27,541 nt of DNA from positions 1-27,541 of the forward strand of contig JBOHTO010000062.1 of the NCBI GenBank assembly GCA_050733695.1, read 5' to 3'. The stretch is from JBOHTO01 sp050733695 (lineage in GTDB: Bacteria > Gemmatimonadota > Gemmatimonadetes > Gemmatimonadales > Gemmatimonadaceae). This document shows positions 16,068-23,404 of this stretch, piece after piece; within the stretch, counting starts at the first letter, position 1, and each line of letters starts with the position of its first letter. The translations under genes were made by a program, and so were the position numbers. The notes beneath the pieces were generated by a model. It was not told where the DNA came from, did not search any database, and saw nothing but the letters and a program-made list of their open reading frames with translations.

Positions 16068-16126
16068 CAGACGTCCGGCAGCTCGCCATTCTCCAGCGAG
16101 CCCGCCGCCGCAAGCCGGTCACGCAT
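16067..16126 (-). other. Possible 19-codon leader frame overlapping the rlmH start
   Basis: ATG at 16126-16124, inside the leftmost (gdh-distal) copy of the 25-bp repeat, opens a 19-residue frame whose TGA shares its last base with the rlmH ATG (TGATG), the same junction seen at der-plsY and plsY-gpsA. There is no clear ribosome binding site, so it may simply be chance. It could couple rlmH translation to upstream ribosomes. Confidence 0.2.
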
Positions 16127-16169
16127 AGACGCCGCGCAGCCGGTCACGCATAGACGCCGCGCAGCCGGT
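16113..16169. repeat. 25-bp tandem duplication of the gdh 3' end
   Basis: Two perfect 25-bp copies (16113-16137 and 16138-16162) and the first 7 nt of a third (16163-16169). The right-hand copy encodes the last residues of glutamate dehydrogenase including the TGA stop; the left-hand copy lies just after the stop in the gdh-rlmH gap. Between the repeat and rlmH is a small inverted repeat, GCTCGC (16081-16086) and GCGAGC (16096-16101). Confidence 0.92.
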
Positions 16170-17460
16170 GGACGGTCGCGACGCGGCTTATGGCGAGCAT
16201 GTACGCCGCCGTTCGCATGTTGACCTTGTGCTGCGCGGAGAGGTCCAGAACATCCTTGAAGCTGCGCGCCATGATCTCGCGAAGGCGGTCGTTGACCACG
16301 TCCTCGGGCCAGAAGTAGCCACCGCGGTTCTGGACCCATTCGAAGTAGGAGACGGTCACGCCACCGGCGTTCGCCAGGATGTCGGGGACGACGAAAATCC
16401 CCTTCTCCTCGAGGATCGAGTCGGCGGCTGCGGTGGTCGGACCGTTTGCACCCTCGCAGATGATCTTCGCCCTGATTCGCGACGCGTTCTTCGACGTGAT
16501 CACGTTCTCCAGCGCGGCCGGAAGCAGCACGTCCACATCGAGTGTCAGGAGCTCATCGTTCGTCAGGCGGTCGCCGCCCTCGAAGCCGTCGAGCGACCTG
16601 TGCTTGCGTACGTGCGCCACTGCGGCTTCGACATCGATCCCGTTCCGGTTGTACAGTCCCCCCGAGCGATCACTAATCGCGATTATGCTGCATTTCTCAC
16701 GCGCGAGAAGCGTCGCCGCGACCGAACCCACGTTGCCGAATCCCTGCACGGCGACGGTAGTTCCCTCCACGGCCATTCCGATGTGCCGGAGCGCTTCCTT
16801 GGCCATGAACACGCACCCGCGTCCGGTCGCCTCGCGCCTTCCATGTGATCCACCCATCTCGATCGGCTTGCCCGTCACGACGGCCGTTACCGTGTGCCGC
16901 ATGTGCATCGAGTACGTATCCATGACCCACGCCATCACGCGCTCGTTCGTGTTGACGTCGGGGGCGGGGACATCGGAGTCGGGGCCGAGTGTGTCGATGA
17001 TACCTGCCGTGTAGCGGCGCGTGAGGCGCTCCAGCTCGCTGACGCTCATCTTCAGCGGATCGCAGATCACGCCCCCCTTCGATCCGCCGAATGGAAGATT
17101 CACGACGGCACACTTCCAGGTCATCCAGGCCGCGAGCGCCTTCACTTCCTCGAGCGTGACCTGCTGGTCGAAGCGTATTCCGCCCTTGGCAGGTCCACGC
17201 GATGTGTTGTACAGCACGCGGTAGCCCGTGAACACTTCCACATCGCCGCTGTCCAGGAGAACGGGAATCGACACGATCACCTGCTTCTCGGGATGCCGCA
17301 GGACCTTGTAGATGCCGGGCTCGAGGTCGAGCAGCTCGGCGGCCCTGTCGAAGCGCGACATCATCGCTTCAAACGGGTTCTCCTCATCGAGAAAACGATC
17401 CTTGTCCGGTCGGACGATCCTGTGCGTCGGTAAGCGAAGATCATTTGCCATTGAAGTCAT
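16144..17460 (-). CDS. gdhA: Glu/Leu/Phe/Val dehydrogenase (glutamate dehydrogenase)
   Basis: A 438-residue protein of the usual hexameric glutamate dehydrogenase size. It interconverts glutamate with 2-oxoglutarate and ammonia using NAD(P). Seen: YNTSRGPAKGGIRF, KCAVVNLPFGGSKGG and PAPDVNTN in the substrate domain, the Rossmann loop VQGFGNVGS, then CEGANGPTT and the C-terminal RLRGVYA, close to the common ending RLRGIYP. Coenzyme preference cannot be decided here. The first ATG is 3 nt after lpxK; a second ATG three codons later is possible, and neither has a clear Shine-Dalgarno. Its position between lipid A and rlmH genes is unusual and may only reflect cotranscription. Its last codons and stop are duplicated in tandem. 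Confidence 0.95.
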   Translation of the reverse strand: MTSMANDLRLPTHRIVRPDKDRFLDEENPFEAMMSRFDRAAELLDLEPGIYKVLRHPEKQVIVSIPVLLDSGDVEVFTGYRVLYNTSRGPAKGGIRFDQQVTLEEVKALAAWMTWKCAVVNLPFGGSKGGVICDPLKMSVSELERLTRRYTAGIIDTLGPDSDVPAPDVNTNERVMAWVMDTYSMHMRHTVTAVVTGKPIEMGGSHGRREATGRGCVFMAKEALRHIGMAVEGTTVAVQGFGNVGSVAATLLAREKCSIIAISDRSGGLYNRNGIDVEAAVAHVRKHRSLDGFEGGDRLTNDELLTLDVDVLLPAALENVITSKNASRIRAKIICEGANGPTTAAADSILEEKGIFVVPDILANAGGVTVSYFEWVQNRGGYFWPEDVVNDRLREIMARSFKDVLDLSAQHKVNMRTAAYMLAISRVATVHRLRGVYA

Positions 17461-17463
17461 CTG

Positions 17464-18555
17464 TCAGCCCGTATGGGGGCCGGCTTTCTCTGAGGAAGAG
17501 TGCAGGGATCGGAGCCGCAGCAGTGCCTGGAGGATGTCATCGACCGCATCGCGGCCCTGCTCCACGATCACCCGCTGTGAAACATACCACAACCGTGGCG
17601 CTTCGCGAGGCCAACGCGCGGCGAGCTTGACAGCATCCTTGAGCGTGCAGACAACGAGATCAAACCCGTGCGCGATCGCTGCGATGTGAATCACATCGGC
17701 GTCGCTCGGCGCGAAATGATCGGCGTGGAGATCAGGGCACACGAGCGCGCCCGCCTGCTCGAGCTGGGCGATGAATGAACCCGGGTTCCCGATCCCCGCC
17801 ACCGCCAGCACGCGCGCACCACGCAGATTTGCGAGCGGAGCAGACTCTTGCGCAGCGTCCCTCGCCTGTCCGGAAACGGCACGAAGCTGTTCGAGATCGA
17901 GATGAACGATACCGACCGGCAGACCTGGCGCTTCGGCCGTGATCTCGGCGACAACCGTACTGGCGTGATCCGACGAAGCCGCCTTGCGCGTGACGAGCGC
18001 GAGCGAGGCGCGAGCGATCGCCCTGAGCGGTTCCCGCCAGGGACCGGCAGGGAGCAGCGACCGGATGTCCGTCCAGTCGTCCGCGGACACGAGCACGATG
18101 TCGGCGTCCCGGTGCGCTCGCCGATGCTGAAAGGCATCATCGAGCACCGCGATATCGGCGCCCACCGCGCGCGCGTGCTCGATACCCCGGATGCGGTCCG
18201 GTGAGATGACGACCGGGAGACCGGGGTTCAGCAGTTCGTGGACGCGGGGTTCGTCCGAGCCGTATCCGCGCAGCACGATCGCCGGGTGCGCACCGGCTCG
18301 TCGGAGTTCGCCCACGAGCCAGGCGGATATCGGCGTCTTGCCAGTACCGCCGACGCTCAGGTTCCCCACGCTCATCACCGGCAGCGCTGCGTCGTGCGTG
18401 ACCAGCCCTCCCGCGCCATAGAGCGCCGATCGCAACGCGATGCCACCGCCGTACAGGAGCGACAGCGGACGCAGTACCGCGCGTGCAGCGCGCGGGCCCG
18501 CACCCTGGCCGCGCCACACGCGCTCGATAAGGCGCGCCGCGCCATCCCCCTTCAT
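17464..18555 (-). CDS. lpxK: Tetraacyldisaccharide 4'-kinase
   Basis: A 363-residue inner-membrane-associated kinase that phosphorylates the 4' position of the lipid A disaccharide, giving lipid IVA-type products. Seen: the Walker A motif in SVGNLSVGGTGKTP (62-75), RGYG (97-100), SPDR (118-121) and the DDAFQHRR motif (139-146). The region between RGYG and the DEP motif, normally a longer loop, is reduced to a single residue. The ATG (MKGDGAARLIERVW) is chosen 13 nt after the DUF374 gene; the frame is open upstream but overlaps that gene and is low-complexity. It is followed after 3 nt by gdh. Confidence 0.95.
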   Translation of the reverse strand: MKGDGAARLIERVWRGQGAGPRAARAVLRPLSLLYGGGIALRSALYGAGGLVTHDAALPVMSVGNLSVGGTGKTPISAWLVGELRRAGAHPAIVLRGYGSDEPRVHELLNPGLPVVISPDRIRGIEHARAVGADIAVLDDAFQHRRAHRDADIVLVSADDWTDIRSLLPAGPWREPLRAIARASLALVTRKAASSDHASTVVAEITAEAPGLPVGIVHLDLEQLRAVSGQARDAAQESAPLANLRGARVLAVAGIGNPGSFIAQLEQAGALVCPDLHADHFAPSDADVIHIAAIAHGFDLVVCTLKDAVKLAARWPREAPRLWYVSQRVIVEQGRDAVDDILQALLRLRSLHSSSEKAGPHTG

Positions 18556-18568
18556 GCGCGAAACCGGA

Positions 18569-19231
18569 TCACAGAGCACTCCGTGCGCGTTCCGCGGCAG
18601 CCGCGAGAAGTTCACTGAATCGCGCGACCTCGGCACCCGCTTCGCGCGGCGACGACCCGCCGACGCTGGCCGGCTGGCCGTACGCGATGGCGACGCGCGC
18701 AAACGGGCGCGGGATGAGAAACCGATCCCAGCTCGAGAGTCGCCATGCGCGATCCGCAGCCGCGACCACCGGCAGGACCGGCACGCCAGCCCGCTGAGCC
18801 GCTACGAGCGCGCCGGGCGAGAACTCGCCGCGCGGCCCGCGCGGACCGTCGGGCGTTACCGCGACGTCACGCCCGTCCCGGAGCTCGCGCACCAGGCCGA
18901 GCAGTGCGCGGCCCCCTCCGCGCGATGTGGAGCCGCGCACCGCCGTGAAGCCGAGCGACGCCGCGACCCTTGCGATCAACTCGCCGTCGCGGTGCTCGCT
19001 CACCAGGAGCGCGATTCCCTGATTCCGATGATACCACAGGAGTGGCAGCATCTCGCCGTGCCAGCACGCCAGAAGAACCGGTTGGCGGTCAGCCCGAGAG
19101 CGCGCTAGATGGTCATCACCCACGAGCTCCATGCGCCAGCTCCATGCAAGGAGGCGGACGAGCAGCGAGCCGGCGCGCGCCGTCCACGCTACGCGCGCGT
19201 CATTCTCCCCGCGTGCTTCCCGGGCGTTCAA
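18569..19231 (-). CDS. DUF374 lysophospholipid acyltransferase-like protein (LpxJ-like)
   Basis: A 220-residue protein of the DUF374 family, related to the lysophospholipid acyltransferases. Seen: CWHGEMLP (56-63), SEHRDGE (78-84), GSTSRGG (100-106) and TPDGPRGP (126-133), with a hydrophobic N-terminal segment near 21-32 as a membrane anchor. LpxJ, the secondary lipid A acyltransferase of Helicobacter and Campylobacter, belongs to this family. The position between lpxB and lpxK, and the absence of lpxL or lpxM in the window, make the same role likely here. The only suitable start is TTG, overlapping the lpxB stop in a TTGA; the ATG at residue 34 would remove the membrane segment. The nearest earlier ATG triplets are in other frames. 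Confidence 0.85.
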   Translation of the reverse strand: MNAREARGENDARVAWTARAGSLLVRLLAWSWRMELVGDDHLARSRADRQPVLLACWHGEMLPLLWYHRNQGIALLVSEHRDGELIARVAASLGFTAVRGSTSRGGGRALLGLVRELRDGRDVAVTPDGPRGPRGEFSPGALVAAQRAGVPVLPVVAAADRAWRLSSWDRFLIPRPFARVAIAYGQPASVGGSSPREAGAEVARFSELLAAAAERARSAL

Positions 19232-20340
19232 CCGTGGAGCTCCGCCGCCATCGACGCCACCCTCGCTGCTGCACCCGGAGTCCCCAGCGCCGCAGTGACT
19301 TCTTCGAGGGCCAGCAGCATCGTGCGACGCGCTTCGCTCACATGATCGAGGAGCGAAACGAGCACATCGGCGATCGGTTCCGGCCTGAGCGCATCCTGCA
19401 CGAACTCGCGCGCAACCTCGCGGCCGGCAACCACATTCACGAGCGCGATGTGCGGGATCTTCACTACCCTGCGCGCGATCGCATAGGTCATGGCGTTCGT
19501 GCGGTAGGCCACCGCGAGCGGGCAGCCGGCGACCGCGGCCTCCAGCGTGGTCGTCCCGCTCTTGCACAGCGCGGCGTCGGCCGCACGCAGCACCGCGAAG
19601 GACCCGGACCGCACGAGCGGAAAGGGACACACGTCCGCGTCGAGCTGTATGGCTGGCGCGACGCTCACGACGACATGCAGCCCCGGAACGCGACGCTGCA
19701 TCTCGAGCCCGACGGCGATGAAGTCGCCGAGGTGCCTGTCGATTTCCTGCGCGCGGCTCCCGGGGAAGAGCGCGAGCACGGGTCCGGCGGAAGGAGCTCC
19801 GATCGAGCGGCGCGCCTCCGCGCGCTCCGGCATGCCGGCGGCACGATCGAGTAGCGGGTGACCGACGAAGGTCGCCCTTACCCCGTGGCGGCAGAGCAGC
19901 TCTTCCTCGAATGGCAGGATCACAGCCGCACGGGTCACCATCCGCGCGAGCGCCTCGAGCCTGCCCACACCCCACGCCCATACCTGGGGCGTGATGTAGT
20001 AGAGAACGGGCACACGCGCGCGCGCGGCAGCCGCCGCGAGCTTCATGTTGAATCCCGGATAGTCGACAAGGATCAACAGGCCCACCCGCCCCGACTCGAG
20101 TCGCCGCCGCAGCTTTCGCAGAAGCAGATAGTGACGCGGCACGTGTCGCAGGACCTCGAAGAATCCCATCACCGCGAGGCGTTCCGCGCGTTCCACCAGT
20201 TGCACGCCGGCGGCGGCCATTCGATCGCCGCCGACGCCCGCTAGCGGCACGCCGGGCAGAACGCTCCCAAGCTCGGCGGCCACGCCTGCCGCGTGCAGAT
20301 CGCCGGATGACTCCCCGGCGATGAACAGTATCTCACGCAC
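19228..20340 (-). CDS. lpxB: Lipid-A-disaccharide synthase
   Basis: The 370-residue product matches LpxB, the GT19 glycosyltransferase that joins 2,3-diacylglucosamine-1-phosphate to its UDP form to make the lipid A disaccharide at the inner membrane. Seen: the N-terminal signature AGESSGDLHAAG (8-19), VDYPGFNMKLA, and the C-terminal donor-binding GTTTLEAAVAGCP followed by YRTNAMTY. The start is GTG, overlapping the end of the dehydrogenase gene by 8 nt (GTGCGTGA). It needs the product of LpxH or LpxI for one substrate; neither is in the window. Confidence 0.96.
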   Translation of the reverse strand: MREILFIAGESSGDLHAAGVAAELGSVLPGVPLAGVGGDRMAAAGVQLVERAERLAVMGFFEVLRHVPRHYLLLRKLRRRLESGRVGLLILVDYPGFNMKLAAAAARARVPVLYYITPQVWAWGVGRLEALARMVTRAAVILPFEEELLCRHGVRATFVGHPLLDRAAGMPERAEARRSIGAPSAGPVLALFPGSRAQEIDRHLGDFIAVGLEMQRRVPGLHVVVSVAPAIQLDADVCPFPLVRSGSFAVLRAADAALCKSGTTTLEAAVAGCPLAVAYRTNAMTYAIARRVVKIPHIALVNVVAGREVAREFVQDALRPEPIADVLVSLLDHVSEARRTMLLALEEVTAALGTPGAAARVASMAAELHG

Positions 20341-21331
20341 GGCGCGCCGGTCCGGCGAGCGCGGGCAATGTCCGCTCTATCTCGCTCACGATCCGGAGAG
20401 CGACGGCCAGCGCATCGCGTCCCTCGCGCCCGCTCACCACGACGGGTTGCCGCCCCTGCACGGCGGCGAGGAAGCTCTCGAGCTCGAGGCGGAGCGGCTC
20501 GCCATCGGGCGCCTCCAGCGGGATGCGTTCCACGAAGGACTCGAGCTCCTGCGGAAGCTTTGCGAGGGCCCGGAGATCGAGGCCCTCGCGCATGCGATAG
20601 AACTCCCCGGTCCCGGCCGCGAGGTCGAGGGAGAGGTACCCGCTGCGCTGGAATATTCGAAGCTTCCGCAACCGCTCCCGCGAAACGCGACTTGCCGTGA
20701 TGCTCGCGACCGCGCCCGACACGAAGACCACGCGCGCATTCGCGATGTCCACCGATCCGGTGAGCACCGGAACGCCCACAGCCGAAAGTTCCGCCACGCC
20801 CGCCCCCCCGGGCATGAGTGTTAGAATCAGATCGATGTCATGGATCATCAGGTCCAGCACCACGGCGACATCCGCTCCCCTCGGATTGAATGGCGCGAGA
20901 CGATCGCTCTCCACGAAGCGGGGCGCATCGATGTACGGAAGGGCTGCGCGCACGGCGCGATTGAATCGTTCCACGTGGCCGGTCTGGACGAGCGCTCCCG
21001 TACGTTCGGCGATCCGCAGCAGTTCGTCCGCCTCGTCGAGCGTCGCGGCGAGCGGCTTCTCGATGAGCGCATGACACCCGCGCTCCAGCGCCACGCGGGC
21101 CACCTGGCAGTGGGACGGCGTCGGTACCGCGATGGTGATTGCCTCGACCTCCTCGAGCAGCGCTTCGAGCGACGCGAAGGATTGCACACCCAGCTCGCCC
21201 ACTGCCGCGGCGGAACGCTCCCGGTTCGAATCATGAAACCCCACCAGCTCCGCGCCAGCAACCTGGCGCAGCAGCCGCACGTGATGGAATCCCAGGGCTC
21301 CCGCACCCACGACACCGATTCGTGTCGTCAC
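20333..21331 (-). CDS. Gfo/Idh/MocA-family dehydrogenase in the lpx cluster (GnnA-like?)
   Basis: A 332-residue protein with the NAD(P)-binding GAGALG (9-14) and the family EKP motif (91-93, ALIEKPLA), then GHVERFNRAV and DLMIHDIDLIL in the substrate domain. Family members oxidise or reduce sugar hydroxyls. It sits between lpxA and lpxB. In Acidithiobacillus the dehydrogenase GnnA, which oxidises the 3-OH of UDP-GlcNAc before GnnB aminates it, has the same position, and the VERFN-type motif is one I associate with enzymes annotated as UDP-GlcNAc 3-dehydrogenase. No gnnB-like aminotransferase is present here, so the function is open. The GTG start is 5 nt after the lpxA stop, with GGAG unusually close to it. 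Confidence 0.88.
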   Translation of the reverse strand: MTTRIGVVGAGALGFHHVRLLRQVAGAELVGFHDSNRERSAAAVGELGVQSFASLEALLEEVEAITIAVPTPSHCQVARVALERGCHALIEKPLAATLDEADELLRIAERTGALVQTGHVERFNRAVRAALPYIDAPRFVESDRLAPFNPRGADVAVVLDLMIHDIDLILTLMPGGAGVAELSAVGVPVLTGSVDIANARVVFVSGAVASITASRVSRERLRKLRIFQRSGYLSLDLAAGTGEFYRMREGLDLRALAKLPQELESFVERIPLEAPDGEPLRLELESFLAAVQGRQPVVVSGREGRDALAVALRIVSEIERTLPALAGPARRA

Positions 21332-21336
21332 GCTCC

Positions 21337-22119
21337 TCAGATCACGACTCCGCGCTGGCTCCCCTCGACGAAACGGAGGAACTCCGTCACTTCAGGGATC
21401 GGCTCGACTTCCCCGCCAACCGTGGCTCGCTCGAGCGCCTGTGACACGTTCAGATCGGAGCGGAAGAGAAGTCGGTATGCCTTCTTAAGCTCGCGGATCA
21501 CCTCATCCGGGAAATTGCTGCGCTGCAGGCCGACGGTGTTCAACCCGTACAGCCGCACCGGATTCCCCACCGCCTTCAGAAAGGGAGGCACGTCCTTGGC
21601 CACCCGTGAACAGCCGCCGATGAAGCTGTGGCGGCCGATCCGGACGAACTGGTGTACCGCCGAGAGACCCGACAGTATGGCCCGATCTTCCACCGTGACA
21701 TGACCGGCGAGCTGCACACCGTTGGAGATGATCACCCCATCGCCAATGTGGCAATCATGGGCGAGGTGAACGTAGGACATGATGAAGCTGCTGCGACCCA
21801 CCGAGGTTCTGAGCGAGTGCGCCGTGCCCCGGTTGATCGTCGCGTACTCGCGTATGACCGTGTTCTCGCCGATCTCCACTGTCGTGGCTTCGCCCTGGTA
21901 CTTGAGGTCCTGGGGATCGCCGCCAAGCACGCTTCCGACGCCCACCTTCACGTTGCGCGCGAGCCGCACATTGCCTTCCAGCGTCGCACGGTGCGCGATG
22001 CAGCAGCCATCGCCAATCTCGCAGCCCTCGCCGATGACGACATAGGCACCTATCTCGACACCGTCGCCCAGGACGACATCCGGAGCGACGATTGCCGTCG
22101 GGTGGACCGATGCGGTCAT
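21337..22119 (-). CDS. lpxA: UDP-N-acetylglucosamine acyltransferase
   Basis: The 260-residue left-handed beta-helix protein matches LpxA in length and motifs. It adds the first 3-hydroxyacyl chain from acyl-ACP to UDP-GlcNAc. Seen: many hexapeptide repeats, GGDPQDLKYQGE (66-77), the catalytic His121 in HLAHDC (118-123) and AVHQF (154-158). Gly169 aligns with Gly173 of E. coli LpxA, the position reported to set acyl chain length. The ATG overlaps the fabZ stop (ATGA). The fabZ-lpxA order is typical of lipid A clusters. Confidence 0.97.
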   Translation of the reverse strand: MTASVHPTAIVAPDVVLGDGVEIGAYVVIGEGCEIGDGCCIAHRATLEGNVRLARNVKVGVGSVLGGDPQDLKYQGEATTVEIGENTVIREYATINRGTAHSLRTSVGRSSFIMSYVHLAHDCHIGDGVIISNGVQLAGHVTVEDRAILSGLSAVHQFVRIGRHSFIGGCSRVAKDVPPFLKAVGNPVRLYGLNTVGLQRSNFPDEVIRELKKAYRLLFRSDLNVSQALERATVGGEVEPIPEVTEFLRFVEGSQRGVVI

Positions 22120-22553
22120 CGATCCCGAACCATCGCGGCCATGTCTGCTTCGGCCACCACCTCACCATCGACCTTGCCCACGCCGTGCATCTTGCAGACG
22201 CTTCCGCGAATCTGCGTGATGTCCAGCTCGAAGCGGATCTGGTCCCCCGGCTTCACGGGCCTGCGGAACTTCACGTTGTCGAGCGAGATGAAGTAGACCA
22301 CCTTCTGCTCCGCGTCGTCCAGGACTCCCATGAGCAGCATCCCGCCGACCTGGGCCATCGCTTCGATGATCAACACGCCGGGCATGATCGGATGCCCCGG
22401 GAAGTGGCCCTGAAAGAACGGCTCGTTGATCGTGACATTCTTGAGTCCCACGATCCGCTTGTTCCGTTCGATCTCGAGTATGCGATCCACGAGCAGGAAG
22501 GGATAGCGGTGCGGCAGGACCTTCATGATCTCTTCTATTCCGTACACTCTCAT
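22116..22553 (-). CDS. fabZ: 3-hydroxyacyl-ACP dehydratase FabZ
   Basis: A 145-residue hot-dog-fold enzyme that dehydrates 3-hydroxyacyl-ACP in fatty acid synthesis and so competes with LpxA and LpxD for the same substrate. Seen: LPHRYPFLLVDR (13-24), and NEPFFQGHFPGHPIMPGVLIIEAMAQ with His50 and Glu64 as the catalytic pair. The ATG overlaps the lpxC stop in an ATGA. AGGAG abuts this ATG directly but is well spaced for a GTG two codons later, so initiation may occur at either. lpxC and fabZ are separate overlapping genes here, not one fused gene as in Bacteroidetes. Confidence 0.96.
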   Translation of the reverse strand: MRVYGIEEIMKVLPHRYPFLLVDRILEIERNKRIVGLKNVTINEPFFQGHFPGHPIMPGVLIIEAMAQVGGMLLMGVLDDAEQKVVYFISLDNVKFRRPVKPGDQIRFELDITQIRGSVCKMHGVGKVDGEVVAEADMAAMVRDR

Positions 22554-23404
22554 CTCCTCGACGGCATGCCCATGAGCTCCCGCACCAGCATGACAGTTCC
22601 CCTGTGGCTCGGCCGATCCGCCACTATGCGCGCTCGAATACGACACCCCGCGAGCGCGAGATCACCCACGCAATCCATCGCCTTGTGCCGAACAAACTCG
22701 TCCGGCCAGCGAAGCTCCGTGTCCACCACGCCCCTGTCGTCGAGGACGACCGCGTTCTCCGTCGAGGCGCCCTGTATCAGTCCCTTCGCCCGCAGCATCT
22801 CGACCTCCCGCAGGAAGCCGAACGTTCGCGCGCGGGCCAGCTCGCTTGCGAAGGAATCACGCGTGACCACGTAGCGTCCGCGCTGGTGCCCGATCAGGGG
22901 GTGCGGGAAGTCGATCGTCACGTCCAGCTCGAACCCCCGCGCCGGATGCGCCTCGTAGCGCGACTCGCCGTCCTCGACGACGACCGGTGCATCGACCTCG
23001 AGATAGTGCACCACTCCGCCCTGCTCCACCAGACCGGCATCCGCCAGGGCCTGGAAGAACGGGTAGGCACTGCCCTCGAGGATCGGCGGCTCCGGAGCAT
23101 CCATCTCGATGGTGATGTCGTCGATCCCGAGCGCCGCGACAGCGGCCAGCACGTGCTCCACGGTATGCACCGCCGCCTCGCCCGACCCGAGTTGCGTACG
23201 GCGTTCCGTCAGCACCGCCACAGTCGCGTCAGCCTGCATGCGGGGAGCGCCGGGCAGGTCCGCACGGCGAAAAGCGACACCTTCGCCTTCAGCTGCCGGA
23301 AGGAAGGTAAGCCGACAACGATGGCCGAGGTGCAGCCCGATACCTTCGAGTGTCGCGGCGCGCGCGATCGTCACCCGTTCCTCTACCGATGCCGCGGGCG
23401 TCAA
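22550..23404 (-). CDS. lpxC: UDP-3-O-acyl-N-acetylglucosamine deacetylase
   Basis: A 284-residue zinc enzyme that catalyses the committed step of lipid A synthesis. Seen: the HTVEH motif (80-84, Glu83 and the zinc ligand His84), PILEGSAYPF (108-117), TFGF near 194-197, RHKAMD (239-244, zinc ligands His240 and Asp244) and SHRGT (266-270, His267). The frame can start at TTG, which overlaps the lpxD stop in a TTGA and has AGGGA upstream, or at a GTG ten codons later (23374) with AGGA 4-5 nt before it; the latter gives 274 residues. I list the longer form because TTGA overlap is also seen at the DUF374 gene. Confidence 0.96.
   Translation of the reverse strand: MTPAASVEERVTIARAATLEGIGLHLGHRCRLTFLPAAEGEGVAFRRADLPGAPRMQADATVAVLTERRTQLGSGEAAVHTVEHVLAAVAALGIDDITIEMDAPEPPILEGSAYPFFQALADAGLVEQGGVVHYLEVDAPVVVEDGESRYEAHPARGFELDVTIDFPHPLIGHQRGRYVVTRDSFASELARARTFGFLREVEMLRAKGLIQGASTENAVVLDDRGVVDTELRWPDEFVRHKAMDCVGDLALAGCRIRARIVADRPSHRGTVMLVRELMGMPSRR

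Noticed and set aside
19125..19146. AGCTCCATGC occurring twice near the DUF374 gene start
   Set aside because: A 10-nt repeat within coding sequence, explained by the codons of a Trp/Met/Leu-rich segment; too short to treat as an element.
18569..19981. The DUF374 gene as a 470-residue protein starting inside lpxB
   Set aside because: The extra 250 residues are Arg/Gly-rich out-of-frame translation of lpxB. The family length is near 220, which fits the TTG at 19231.
22116..23404. An lpxC-fabZ fusion as in Bacteroidetes
   Set aside because: The two reading frames differ and overlap in an ATGA with a true stop codon between them.
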